Under the pieces are notes generated by a model, which was given only the letters and a program-made list of their open reading frames with translations, did not search any database and was not told the origin of the DNA. From Agromyces sp. CF514 (GTDB lineage Bacteria > Actinomycetota > Actinomycetes > Actinomycetales > Microbacteriaceae), in assembly GCF_900113185.1 (NCBI RefSeq), contig NZ_FOZD01000001.1, positions 744,001 through 808,000 of the forward strand: a stretch of 64,000 nucleotides of DNA, in the 5' to 3' direction. Positions 52,688 to 61,101 of the stretch are shown in pieces. Position 1 is the first letter of the stretch, and the number at the start of each line of letters is the position of its first letter. The position numbers and the translations under genes were made by a program.

Positions 52688-52764
52688 CGGCCGCCCGCGG
52701 CATCCGGAACCACAGACCACCCGAACCACCCAGACCAGCACACCGAACACACCTGGAGAAGCAC

Positions 52765-54384
52765 ATGCGCACCACCACACGCTTCGTCGTCGCGGCCATC
52801 GCGACGTCGACCATCTTCGCCCTCGCGGGCTGCGCCGACGCGCAGTCGGCCGGCAGCGGCGAGACCACCGCGACCGTCGTCGACGGCGGGAGCCTCGCCT
52901 TCGCGATCGGGAACGACCCGATCTCGCTGAACCCCTCGGGCACGGGGTCGGGCAACGACACGCTCTACGTCACCCGTCAGCTCGTCGACTCGCTGCTCTA
53001 CCAGAACCCCGAGACCGGCCGTCTCGAGCCGTGGCTCGCGACCGAGTGGAGCTCGAACGACGACGCGACCGTCTTCACGTTCACGCTGCGCGACGACGTC
53101 ACCTTCTCGGACGGCACCCCCCTCACCGCGGCCGACGTCAAGGGCACGTTCGACGACATCATCGCCGCGGGCGCCGCGAGCCAGGCCTCGGCGCTGCTGA
53201 TCGGCTACGACGAGACAGTCGCCGTCGACGAGCACACCGTCGAGGTGCACTTCAGCACCCCGAACGCCGCGTTCCCGAACTCGACCGCGACCGTCGCCCT
53301 CGGCATCGTCGGCGCCTCGACGCTCGAGACGCCCTACGACGAGCGTGCCGACGGCAAGGCGGTCGTCGGCACCGGCGCGTTCACGCTCGGCGAGTACACG
53401 AAGGACGTCGAGACCGTGCTCGAGCGCCGCGACGACTACGCGTGGGCGCCCGAGGCGCTCGGCAACGACGGAGCCGCGCACCTCGACGAGGTCGTGTTCC
53501 AGGTCGTGCCCGAGGCGAGCGTGCGCACCGGCAGCCTCACCTCCGAGCAGGTCGACGTCGTCGGCGGCGTGCAGCCGAACGACGTGCAGACCATCGAGGA
53601 CGCCGGGTTCCCGCTCGTGTACCGCGGCAACCCCGGCGCGACGTTCGGCGTCTACTTCAACGAGTCGCGGCCGGCCGTCGCCGACCTCGACGTGCGTAAG
53701 GCGATCGCCGCGGCGATCGACCCCGAGGTCGTGCGCGACACCGCACTGAACGACCTGTTCGCCGTCGCGACGAGCTCGCTCGCGCAGACCACGCCCGGCT
53801 TCGCGGACGAGGGCGACGCGTTCGAGTACGACCCCGAGGCCGCAGCGGACCTGCTCGACGAGGCCGGCTGGACCGAGGGCGCCGACGGCATCCGCACGAA
53901 GGACGGCGAACCGCTCAGCCTGAAGCTCGCGTGGATCACGAACTTCGGCCCGAACCAGACCTCGCTCGAACTCATCCAGCAGCAGTTGAAGGAGGTCGGC
54001 GTCGAGGTCGAGCTCGTCGGCGGCAGCGTCCCCGAGTTCCTGAAGGTCCAGGAGTCGGGTGACTTCGACCTGTCGTGGCAGAACCTCTCCCGTGCCGACG
54101 GCGACGTGCTGCGCACCACGTACTCGATCGCGGCGAGCAACCGACTGCACCTCGACGACCCCGAGCTCGAGTCGCTCCTGCAGGAGCAGGCCGCGCTCGC
54201 CGACCCCGACGCGCGCGACGACGTGCTCGCCGAGGCGCAGGCCCGCATCGCCGAGCAGGTGCACCAGGTTCCCGTGCACGAGCTCACCTCGATCCTCGGC
54301 ACGCTGCCGACGGTGCACGGCGTGAGCCTCGGCGCCGACTCGCGCCTCGACTCGCTCGTCGGCGCATGGGAGGAGGCCGAGTGA
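52765..54384 (+). CDS. Peptide-type ABC substrate-binding lipoprotein (KPN_01854-like)
   Basis: The 539-residue family 5 binding protein has a lipobox L-A-G-C at about residue 22. The start of the mature fold is L-A-F-A-I-G-N-D-P-I-S-L-N-P-S-G-T, with W-S-S-N-D-D-A-T-V-F-T-F-T-L-R-D-D-V-T-F-S-D-G and L-D-V-R-K-A-I-A-A-A-I-D. It delivers a peptide-like ligand to the permeases. The 77-base leader is rich in C and A with almost no G, hence unstructured, followed by CTGGAGAAG as the ribosome binding site, which should favour high translation. Confidence 0.93.
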   Translation: MRTTTRFVVAAIATSTIFALAGCADAQSAGSGETTATVVDGGSLAFAIGNDPISLNPSGTGSGNDTLYVTRQLVDSLLYQNPETGRLEPWLATEWSSNDDATVFTFTLRDDVTFSDGTPLTAADVKGTFDDIIAAGAASQASALLIGYDETVAVDEHTVEVHFSTPNAAFPNSTATVALGIVGASTLETPYDERADGKAVVGTGAFTLGEYTKDVETVLERRDDYAWAPEALGNDGAAHLDEVVFQVVPEASVRTGSLTSEQVDVVGGVQPNDVQTIEDAGFPLVYRGNPGATFGVYFNESRPAVADLDVRKAIAAAIDPEVVRDTALNDLFAVATSSLAQTTPGFADEGDAFEYDPEAAADLLDEAGWTEGADGIRTKDGEPLSLKLAWITNFGPNQTSLELIQQQLKEVGVEVELVGGSVPEFLKVQESGDFDLSWQNLSRADGDVLRTTYSIAASNRLHLDDPELESLLQEQAALADPDARDDVLAEAQARIAEQVHQVPVHELTSILGTLPTVHGVSLGADSRLDSLVGAWEEAE

Positions 54385-54719
54385 CCGGCTACTACGAGCC
54401 GACCGATCGCAGCTACACCAAGGTCTACAAGGAGCACACGCCCGACATCCTGAAGGCGTTCGCCGAGTTCGATGCCACGGTGTTCGCCGCCGAGGGGCGC
54501 GAGATCCCGCTGAAGTACCGCGAGCTCATCGCGCTCGCCGTGTCGATCACCACGCAGTGCTCGTACTGCATCGACGCGCACTCGAAGAACGCGGTGAAGG
54601 CCGGCGCCACCGAGGCGGAGCTCGCCGAATCGGCGTGGGTCGCGACCGCGATCCGCGCCGGCGGCGGCTACGCGCACGGTCGGCTCGCGTTCAAGCTCTC
54701 GGGATTGCACGAACACTGA
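54381..54719 (+). CDS. AhpD/CMD-family protein
   Basis: The 112-residue protein has the CMD signature E-L-I-A-L-A-V-S-I-T-T-Q-C-S-Y-C-I-D-A-H. The C-x-x-C pair and His form the redox/proton-relay site of AhpD-like alkylhydroperoxidases. It may reduce peroxides formed by the flavin monooxygenases or oxidases. The GTG start overlaps the binding-protein stop by four bases, and its own stop overlaps the M20 start by one base. Confidence 0.9.
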   Translation: MTGYYEPTDRSYTKVYKEHTPDILKAFAEFDATVFAAEGREIPLKYRELIALAVSITTQCSYCIDAHSKNAVKAGATEAELAESAWVATAIRAGGGYAHGRLAFKLSGLHEH

Positions 54720-56179
54720 TGAGCGAGACGCTGTTGACTGGGACGGTGAGTGAGACATCGGGCGAGGCGCGTGAGGATCAGGCGCCGGTCGGCGAGACCC
54801 TGCTCGAGCGCGAGGCGCTGCACTACATCCGCGAGCTGATCCGCATCGACAGCGTCAACACGGGCGACCCGCGCACCATCGGCGACGGTGAGACGCGGGC
54901 CGCCCGGCTCGTGCTGTCGGCGCTCGCCGAGGTCGGCCTCGAGGGCGAGCTCGTCGAGTCCACGCCGGGCCGCGGCAACGTCGTGGCCCGGCTTCGCGGG
55001 GCCGGGCCCGACGGAGGCCCGCCCGAGCGCGGCGCCCTCGTCGTGCACGCGCATCTCGACGTGGTGCCCGTCGACGGACAGGATTGGCGGCATCCGCCGT
55101 TCGGGGCCGAGATCCACGACGGCCTGCTCTACGGGCGCGGCGCGGTCGACATGAAGAACTTCGCCGGTGTGCTCGTCGCGGTCGCGCGCTCGTACGCCCG
55201 CGAGGGCTTCGTGCCGCCCCGCGACCTCGTCTTCGCGTTCTTCGCCGACGAGGAGGCAGGCGGCACGTGGGGTGCGAAGTGGCTCGTCGAGCACCGGCCC
55301 GACCTCTTCGCCGGCGCGACCGAGGCGCTCAGCGAGGTCGGCGGCTTCTCGGTGCCGATCCCGCCGGCCTCGCCTGGCGAACTCGGTTCGGAGGTTCCGG
55401 ATGCCGCGGGGGCGCCCGATCGGCCGCGCCGCGCGTACCTCGTGGCCACGGCCGAGAAGGGCGTCGCGTGGGCGCGCATCACGGCTCGCGGCCGCCCCGG
55501 CCACGGATCGCGCCCGACCCCCGACAACCCGGTCGTGCGCATCGGGCGCGCGGTCGCGGCGATCGGCGACCACCGGTTCCCGTTCACGCGCACGCCCGCG
55601 CTCGAGGTGTTCCTGCAGCGCTTCGGCGAGGCTCGCGGTCAGGGGTTCCCGGATGCCGCGGCCGACGTCGAGGCCGAGCTCGCCGGGCTCGGCTTCACGG
55701 GTTCGCTGCTCGGGGCCGGCGCCCGCGACACGGCGTCGCCGACCGTGCTCGACGCCGGATCCAAGACGAACGTCATCCCGGGCGTCGCGACGGCGAGCCT
55801 CGACCTGCGCGTGCTGCCCGGCCACGAGGATTCCTTCATCGAGGAGCTGCGCGACGTCGTCGGGGCGGACGTCGAGCTCGAGGTGAGCACGTGGATCGCC
55901 CCGATCGCGTCGCCCGTCGATGCGCCGATCGTCGCGGCCATGCAGCAGGCGATCGAGGCCGACGACCCCGAGGGCCTCGTCGTGCCGTACCTGCTGCCCG
56001 CGAGCACCGACAACAAGCACCTGTCGCGGCTCGGCATCGCCGGCTACGGCTTCGTGCCCCTGCGCGTGCCCGACGGCTTCGACGTGTTCGGCCAGTTCCA
56101 CACGGCCGACGAGCACATCCCGGTCGATGCGCTCGCGTTCTCGGCACGCGTCACGGAGCGGCTGCTCCGGCTCGCCTGA
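54719..56179 (+). CDS. M20 peptidase/deacetylase (ArgE/DapE type)
   Basis: The 486-residue protein has the M20A pattern: V-V-H-A-H-L-D-V-V-P-V-D (first metal His and Asp), G-R-G-A-V-D-M-K-N (bridging Asp), F-A-D-E-E-A-G-G (catalytic Glu pair), G-R-P-G-H-G-S-R (dimerisation-domain His) and H-T-A-D-E-H-I-P near the C-terminus. It hydrolyses N-acyl amino acids or dipeptides with two zinc ions. In this operon it could remove the acetyl group or cleave the imported peptide. Stop/start overlap TGATG with the CMD gene. Confidence 0.93.
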   Translation: MSETLLTGTVSETSGEAREDQAPVGETLLEREALHYIRELIRIDSVNTGDPRTIGDGETRAARLVLSALAEVGLEGELVESTPGRGNVVARLRGAGPDGGPPERGALVVHAHLDVVPVDGQDWRHPPFGAEIHDGLLYGRGAVDMKNFAGVLVAVARSYAREGFVPPRDLVFAFFADEEAGGTWGAKWLVEHRPDLFAGATEALSEVGGFSVPIPPASPGELGSEVPDAAGAPDRPRRAYLVATAEKGVAWARITARGRPGHGSRPTPDNPVVRIGRAVAAIGDHRFPFTRTPALEVFLQRFGEARGQGFPDAAADVEAELAGLGFTGSLLGAGARDTASPTVLDAGSKTNVIPGVATASLDLRVLPGHEDSFIEELRDVVGADVELEVSTWIAPIASPVDAPIVAAMQQAIEADDPEGLVVPYLLPASTDNKHLSRLGIAGYGFVPLRVPDGFDVFGQFHTADEHIPVDALAFSARVTERLLRLA

Positions 56180-56202
56180 CCCGAGGTCCGAGCGCCGGGC
56201 CC

Positions 56203-56276
56203 GCGCGCGGAATCCGTTCGCGCGCGGGAATCCCGCCGCACGGGGACTCCGGCGACCGAACGGGATTCCTGCGCGC
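56203..56276. terminator. Long imperfect hairpin after the M20 gene
   Basis: Bases 56203-56220 pair with 56257-56276 with two bulges, and GGAATCC-type words recur inside. It begins 24 bases after the stop and probably terminates the transporter-M20 operon. Confidence 0.5.
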
Positions 56277-56298
56277 CCGACGCCGGACATGTCGTCAT

Positions 56299-56328
56299 GC
56301 GGCGCAATGCGACGGCCTGTTGCGCCGC
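56299..56328. promoter_or_regulatory. Inverted repeat upstream of LLM 6
   Basis: GCGGCGCAA (56299-56307) is perfectly repeated inverted at 56320-56328 with a 12-base spacer, about 95 bases before the LLM 6 start. It is a candidate operator. Confidence 0.45.
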
Positions 56329-56422
56329 CTTACCGATCGCGTCGACGACGGTCGCGACATCCGCCCCCCTCGACCTAGCTTCGAGGAATGCCGAACACGA
56401 CGCCACGACGAGGGGAACGACG

Positions 56423-57820
56423 ATGACGAGACTCATCATCGGCGCGATGGTGCGCGCGATCGGCGCCTACCCGTCGGGCTGGCGCTACCCCGGAGCGCAC
56501 CGCGACCCCCGGCAGGACGCCGGCGTGCTCCGGCTCACCGCGCGCCTGGCCGAGGAGGCCCGCCTCGACTACCTGTTCTTCGGCGACTGGCTCGCGACGG
56601 GCAACGACCTCGAGCACCGCGACCCCTACCTGGTCGCGCGCATCGACCCGCTCTCGACGATCGCGCACCTCGCGGCCGTGACCGACCGCATCGGGCTCAT
56701 CGCGACCGTCGACTCGACGTACGCCGACCCGTACACGGTCGCGCGGGCGACGGCGTCGATCGACCTGCTCTCGGGCGGACGGGCCGGGCTGAACCTCGTG
56801 ACGACGGCGGATCCGCGTGCCGCCGCGAATCACGGCGTCGACTTCGAGCGCGTGAACGGCAGCCGGTACGAGCGGGCGGTCGAGTTCGAGACGCTGCTGC
56901 GCCGGCTCTGGGACTCCTTCGACGACGACGCGATCGTGGCGGATGCCGCGACGGGCCGGTTCCTCGCCCCCGGCAGCCTGCACGAGACCGCGTTCCGCGG
57001 CGAGCACGTGCGCTCCACGGGGCCGCTCAACGTGCTTCGCCCAGTGCAGGGCCACCTGCCGATCGTGCGCTCCGGGGCCTCGCCGCGGTCGCAGCTCATC
57101 GCGGCGCAGAGCGCCGACCTCGCGCTGGTCGCCGCGAACGACCTGGCGCACGCCGTGTCGGTGCGCGAAGAGCTGCGCGCCCTCGCCTTCGAGTCGGGGC
57201 GCGACGACCGCACGCTCAAGGTCATCGCTCCGGTACTGCCGATCGTGGGGGAGACCCGCGCCGACGCGCAGCAGCTGGCCGACGAGCTCTCGGAGCTCAT
57301 GCAGATCGTCGAGGACTGGCCAGACGGCCCGCCGCCCGGATTCCCGGCCTCGCGGTCGCTCGCGAGCCTGTCGCCGCTCGTCGGCGTCGACCTCACCGGT
57401 CGCTCGCCCGACCTGGCCGTGACGCCCGCGATCGCGGAGCAGTTCGGCGCGGCCGGGCAGCAGCTCGTCGAAATCGTCGCCGAGCGCACCGGGCGCACGC
57501 CCGGCGGAACGCGTCCGCCGACGCTGCGACACCTCGTGGTCGCCGCGGCCGTGAACGCCCCGATCATCGTGGGCTCGGCCGACGAGATCGCGAGCGAGTT
57601 CGAGACCTGGGGCGATGCCGGGGCCGTCGACGGCTTCAACGTGCTCTCGGCCGTGCAACCCGCGCAGTTCGAGGCGTTCACCTCGCTCGTCGCGCCCGAG
57701 CTCGTGCGCCGCGGCGTGCTTCCCCCGGCCTACGAGGGCGAGACCCTGCGCGACCACCTGGGGCTCGCCCGCCCCGAGAGCCGCTTCGCCTACCCGAGCT
57801 ACGCGGGCGCCCACATCTGA
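56423..57820 (+). CDS. NtaA/DszA-type flavin monooxygenase (LLM 6)
   Basis: The 465-residue protein has I-G-A-M-V-R-A-I-G-A-Y-P-S-G-W-R, Y-L-F-F-G-D-W-L-A-T, I-G-L-I-A-T-V-D-S-T-Y and D-L-L-S-G-G-R-A-G-L-N-L-V-T-T. It is a long-form NtaA/DszA-like barrel enzyme, distinct in sequence from LLM 3. It is preceded by GAGGGGAACG and by a perfect 9-base inverted repeat. It lies between the M20 peptidase and the desulfurase-like gene, so it is likely part of the same pathway though probably separately transcribed. Confidence 0.91.
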   Translation: MTRLIIGAMVRAIGAYPSGWRYPGAHRDPRQDAGVLRLTARLAEEARLDYLFFGDWLATGNDLEHRDPYLVARIDPLSTIAHLAAVTDRIGLIATVDSTYADPYTVARATASIDLLSGGRAGLNLVTTADPRAAANHGVDFERVNGSRYERAVEFETLLRRLWDSFDDDAIVADAATGRFLAPGSLHETAFRGEHVRSTGPLNVLRPVQGHLPIVRSGASPRSQLIAAQSADLALVAANDLAHAVSVREELRALAFESGRDDRTLKVIAPVLPIVGETRADAQQLADELSELMQIVEDWPDGPPPGFPASRSLASLSPLVGVDLTGRSPDLAVTPAIAEQFGAAGQQLVEIVAERTGRTPGGTRPPTLRHLVVAAAVNAPIIVGSADEIASEFETWGDAGAVDGFNVLSAVQPAQFEAFTSLVAPELVRRGVLPPAYEGETLRDHLGLARPESRFAYPSYAGAHI

Positions 57821-57833
57821 GCCGGCGCTCGCC

Positions 57834-57889
57834 GGCGCGAGCCCCGCGCCGCGCTCGTCGAGCGGCCCGGGCGCGAGCCCAGCGCCGCG
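57834..57889 (+). repeat. Two 20-base direct repeats, each a small hairpin
   Basis: GGCGCGAGCCCCGCGCCGCG (57834-57853) recurs with one change at 57870-57889. Each copy can fold GGCGC with GCGCC. Located just after the LLM 6 stop; probably a terminator pair. Confidence 0.6.
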
Positions 57890-57894
57890 TTGTT

Positions 57895-57922
57895 CGTGAC
57901 CGAATGTTGCAGCCTGTGACCG
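57895..57922 (+). promoter_or_regulatory. GTGACCG sites upstream of the desulfurase-like gene
   Basis: CGTGACCGAA (57895-57904) and TGTGACCG (57915-57922) lie 20 bases apart, about 80-100 bases before the GTG at 57998. The same words occur in the divergent region at 47735-47814. Confidence 0.4.
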
Positions 57923-57997
57923 TGTACGACGGGTGTCGCTTGTCGGCCGTCGGCGTCGGTCGTAGGTTCGACGCCTGACCGGCGAATTGGAGCATCC

Positions 57998-59353
57998 GTG
58001 ATCGACATCGCAGCCCGCACCGACGTGCGCGAATCGGTGCGCACGGATGCCGCGTCCCACCCGATCTCCGACGGCCCGGCGCCCGACGGCACCGCGCCGC
58101 TCGCGCTGCTCACCGATGCCGGCCTCGAGGTGCCCGTGCTCGGAGGCGCCACGGTCCGCCACGTGAACCTCGACATCGCGGCATCCGCCCCCGCGTTGCA
58201 GGCCGTCGCCGCCCACGTAGTGCGCGTGCTGCCCTACTACTCGAGCGTGCACCGCGGCAGCGGGTACCCGTCGCAGGCCGCGACGGCGCTCGTCGAAGAC
58301 GCGCGCGTGAGCATCGGCCGGCACGTCGGCGCGCGCGACGGCGACCTCGTGATCTTCACGCGCAACACGACCGAGGCGCTGAACCTGCTCGCGACCGCAG
58401 TTCCGGGCGAGACCGTGGTGCTCGACATCGAGCACCACGCCAACCTGCTGCCGTGGCGCGACCGGCGGGTCGTCGTCGCCAGGCCGAGCATCGCCGAGAC
58501 GCTCACCGCCCTCGAGGCCGAGCTCGCCGCCCGCCCGGCCGCGCTGCTCTCGGTGACCGGGGCCTCCAACGTGACCGGCGAGGTGCTGCCGATCGCCGAG
58601 CTCGCGCGCATCGCGCACGCGCACGGCGCGCGCATCGCGGTCGACGCCGCACAGCTCCTGCCGCACCGACGCGTCGACCTCGCGGCATCCGACCTCGACT
58701 TCGTCGCGTTCTCGGGTCACAAGGCGTACGCGCCCTTCGGCGCAGGCGCGCTCATCGGCCGAGCCGACTGGCTCGACGCGGCGCCGCCGTTCCTCGCGGG
58801 CGGCGGTGCCGTCGACGACGTCGCACTCGACCGGGTCGCGTGGAAGACCGGACCCGACCGCCATGAGGCCGGCACGCCGAACGTGGTCGGCATCGCTGCG
58901 CTTGCCCGCGCGCTCGCCGAGCTCGAGCGCCTCGGCGACACCGCGCGCGAGGCGCACGAGGCCCGCATCACGGCGCGCCTGCACGAGGGTCTCGACGCCC
59001 TGCCCGGGGTGCGCGTGATCCGAGGCTTCGACGATGCCGACGATCGGCTCGGCATCGCGACGATCGAGCTCGAGCACGGCTCCGTCGGGCTCATCGCCGC
59101 CGCCCTCGGAGCCGAGCACGGCATCTCGGTGCGCGCCGGACGCTTCTGCGCGCATCCGTTCTTCGACCGCGTCTCGGCGCGCTCGAACGGCCTCCGGGCG
59201 AGCCTCGGCGCGGGCTCGACGACCGACGACGTCGACCGCTTCATCGCGGCGCTCGGGCAGCTCGTGGCCGACGGCCCGGCGTTCGAGTACTCGCGCACGC
59301 CCGAGGGCTGGTGTCCGGTTGGCGACGACCGGCCGCGGGCCTCGTTCGACTGA
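57998..59353 (+). CDS. Cysteine desulfurase-like class V aminotransferase
   Basis: The 451-residue PLP enzyme has H-R-G-S-G-Y-P-S-Q near the substrate entrance, I-E-H-H-A-N-L-L-P-W, V-D-A-A-Q (PLP-interacting Asp) and the Schiff-base Lys in F-S-G-H-K-A-Y. It also has R-A-G-R-F-C-A-H-P, matching the persulfide-forming Cys loop of SufS/CsdA group II enzymes. It could release sulfur from cysteine or a modified cysteine. It is not next to suf genes, and the 60-residue N-terminal and 25-residue C-terminal extensions differ from SufS, so a pathway-specific C-S lyase is plausible. Start GTG with TTGGAG upstream. Confidence 0.88.
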   Translation: MIDIAARTDVRESVRTDAASHPISDGPAPDGTAPLALLTDAGLEVPVLGGATVRHVNLDIAASAPALQAVAAHVVRVLPYYSSVHRGSGYPSQAATALVEDARVSIGRHVGARDGDLVIFTRNTTEALNLLATAVPGETVVLDIEHHANLLPWRDRRVVVARPSIAETLTALEAELAARPAALLSVTGASNVTGEVLPIAELARIAHAHGARIAVDAAQLLPHRRVDLAASDLDFVAFSGHKAYAPFGAGALIGRADWLDAAPPFLAGGGAVDDVALDRVAWKTGPDRHEAGTPNVVGIAALARALAELERLGDTAREAHEARITARLHEGLDALPGVRVIRGFDDADDRLGIATIELEHGSVGLIAAALGAEHGISVRAGRFCAHPFFDRVSARSNGLRASLGAGSTTDDVDRFIAALGQLVADGPAFEYSRTPEGWCPVGDDRPRASFD

Positions 59354-59429
59354 GCGCACCCGCACCGGCGCACGCGCGCACCTGCGCACCGGCCCGCGGG
59401 CGTGCGGCGAGCTCTCGGGCAGGCCTCGA

Positions 59430-59435
59430 TACGAT
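59430..59435 (+). promoter_or_regulatory. -10 box TACGAT of the PstS-like gene
   Basis: TACGAT is seven bases before the ATG at 59443, again the leaderless spacing. Confidence 0.4.
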
Positions 59436-59442
59436 CGGCCCC

Positions 59443-60516
59443 ATGGCTGCTGCGCGACACATCACCACCGGGTTCGGCGCGATCGCGATGCTCGCACTGC
59501 TGAGCGGCTGCGCCGTCAACGAGCGCGACCAGCAGCCGAGCGACCTCTCGGGCACCATCGACGGCTCGGGATCCTCGGCGCAGGCGTCGGCCCAAGACGT
59601 GTGGATCGCCGGCTTCCAGACCGCCAACGGCAGCACGACGGTCAACTACGACCCCGCCGGTTCGGGTGCGGGCCGCGACCAGTTCGTCGTCGGCGCGGTC
59701 GCGTTCGCGGGCAGCGACGCGGCCCTCGATCCCGGCCAGACGACCGGCGACGTCGGGCGCTGCACCGACGGCGCGGGCGCGGTCGACCTGCCGCTCTACG
59801 TGTCGCCCATCGCGCTCGCGTTCAACATCGAGGGGGTCGACGAACTCCGCCTCGACGCGGCATCCGTCGCCCGGATCTTCAGCGGCGACATCGACCGCTG
59901 GAACGACCCCGCGCTCGTCGCGCTCAACCCGGGCACGACGCTGCCCGACGCGCGCGTCACGGCCGTGCATCGCTCCGACGACTCGGGCACGACCGAGAAC
60001 TTCGCCGACTACCTGCACGAGGCCGCGCCCGCGGAATGGCCGACGGAGCCCTCCGGCACGTTCCCGTACCCGGGCGAGGCGGCCCAGGGCAGCTCGGGCG
60101 TCGCCTCGGTGATCCGCGACGGCGTGAACGTCATCGGCTACCTCGACGCCTCGCGCGCGACCGGCATGACCGTCGCGCAGCTGGCCGTGGGCGACGCCTT
60201 CGTGTCGCCGACGCCCGACGCAGCGGCGGCGATCCTCGACGCGTCGCCCATGCAGCCGGGCCGCGCCGACGACGACCTCGTGATCGACATCGATCGGGCC
60301 ACGGATGCCGCGGGCGCGTACCCGCTCGTGCTCGTGAGCTACGTGATCGCGTGCCGCTCGTACGTCGACGCCCAGGAGGGCGAGCTGGTGGGCGCCTACC
60401 TCGACTGGGTCGCGAGCGAGGCCGGGCAGCACGCCGCGGCGCAGGATGCCGGGTCGTCGCCGATCTCCGAGACCCTCCGCGCCCGCGTGCAGGAGGTCGT
60501 CGCCTCGATCGGCTGA
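59443..60516 (+). CDS. PstS-like phosphate-binding lipoprotein, orphan
   Basis: The 357-residue protein has a lipobox L-L-S-G-C at about residue 24 and PstS motifs: G-S-G-A-G-R-D-Q-F, V-A-F-A-G-S-D, L-P-L-Y-V-S-P-I-A-L-A-F-N, and H-R-S-D-D-S-G-T-T-E-N-F. These line the phosphate pocket. pstC, pstA and pstB do not follow; the next gene is unrelated. It may serve a pst operon elsewhere or act as a sensor. A TACGAT box seven bases upstream suggests a leaderless transcript. Confidence 0.88.
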   Translation: MAAARHITTGFGAIAMLALLSGCAVNERDQQPSDLSGTIDGSGSSAQASAQDVWIAGFQTANGSTTVNYDPAGSGAGRDQFVVGAVAFAGSDAALDPGQTTGDVGRCTDGAGAVDLPLYVSPIALAFNIEGVDELRLDAASVARIFSGDIDRWNDPALVALNPGTTLPDARVTAVHRSDDSGTTENFADYLHEAAPAEWPTEPSGTFPYPGEAAQGSSGVASVIRDGVNVIGYLDASRATGMTVAQLAVGDAFVSPTPDAAAAILDASPMQPGRADDDLVIDIDRATDAAGAYPLVLVSYVIACRSYVDAQEGELVGAYLDWVASEAGQHAAAQDAGSSPISETLRARVQEVVASIG

Positions 60517-60578
60517 ATCGGTCGCGCAGCGGCCCGGCGTTCGTAGACTGGAAGGGTTCGACGAACGCGGGGAGACGA

Positions 60579-61076
60579 ATGCAGGCGCTGACCGAGGCCG
60601 AGGTGCGCGACGCGTTCCGCAACGCGTCGGCCGCCGAACTCACGCAGCTCTCGTTGCCCGTCTCGTTCTTCGTGACCGAGTGGGCGCACCTCGACGCGTT
60701 CGCCTGGCGCGACCCGCGCATCGCCGGACGCGGCTACCTCGTGACCGAGCTCGACGGCGCAGCGGTCGGCGTCGTGCTGCGTGCGCCCTCCTCGAGCGGG
60801 TCGCACCACCGTGCGGCGATCTGCAACCTCTGCCACACGCAGCAGCCCGCCGACCAGGTCGCGATGGTGTCGGCCAGGCGCGCGGGCGCAGCCGGGGAAC
60901 GCGGCGACAGCATCGGCGTCTACATGTGCAGCGACCTCGCGTGCCAGGAGACCGTTCGCCTCGGGAGGCCCGCCGCCCCGTCGGAGGTGCTGCCGAGCCT
61001 GCGCGAGCTCGAGCGCATCGAGGGCCTCGCGCGCCGCACCCGCGCGTTCGTCGCCGACGTGGTCGAGACCGGCTGA
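60579..61076 (+). CDS. FusB/FBP-type treble-clef zinc-finger protein 1
   Basis: The 165-residue protein has an N-terminal helical and beta region, with W-R-D-P-R-I-A-G-R-G-Y-L-V-T-E-L-D-G. A four-cysteine site follows at residues 82, 85, 117 and 122 (C-x2-C-x31-C-x4-C). That layout matches, from memory, the C-terminal zinc finger of the fusidic-acid-resistance protein FusB, which binds EF-G and frees stalled ribosomes. Actinobacterial FBP-domain proteins are uncharacterised. GGGGAGA precedes the ATG. A paralogue with identical Cys spacing lies 1.1 kb downstream. Confidence 0.78.
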   Translation: MQALTEAEVRDAFRNASAAELTQLSLPVSFFVTEWAHLDAFAWRDPRIAGRGYLVTELDGAAVGVVLRAPSSSGSHHRAAICNLCHTQQPADQVAMVSARRAGAAGERGDSIGVYMCSDLACQETVRLGRPAAPSEVLPSLRELERIEGLARRTRAFVADVVETG

Positions 61077-61101
61077 ACTGGCGTAGGGGAGCAGGGCGAC
61101 G

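Noticed and set aside
57821-57997. SAM or other known riboswitch before the desulfurase-like gene
   Set aside because: Only direct repeats and simple hairpins are seen; no conserved riboswitch core could be recognised by eye.
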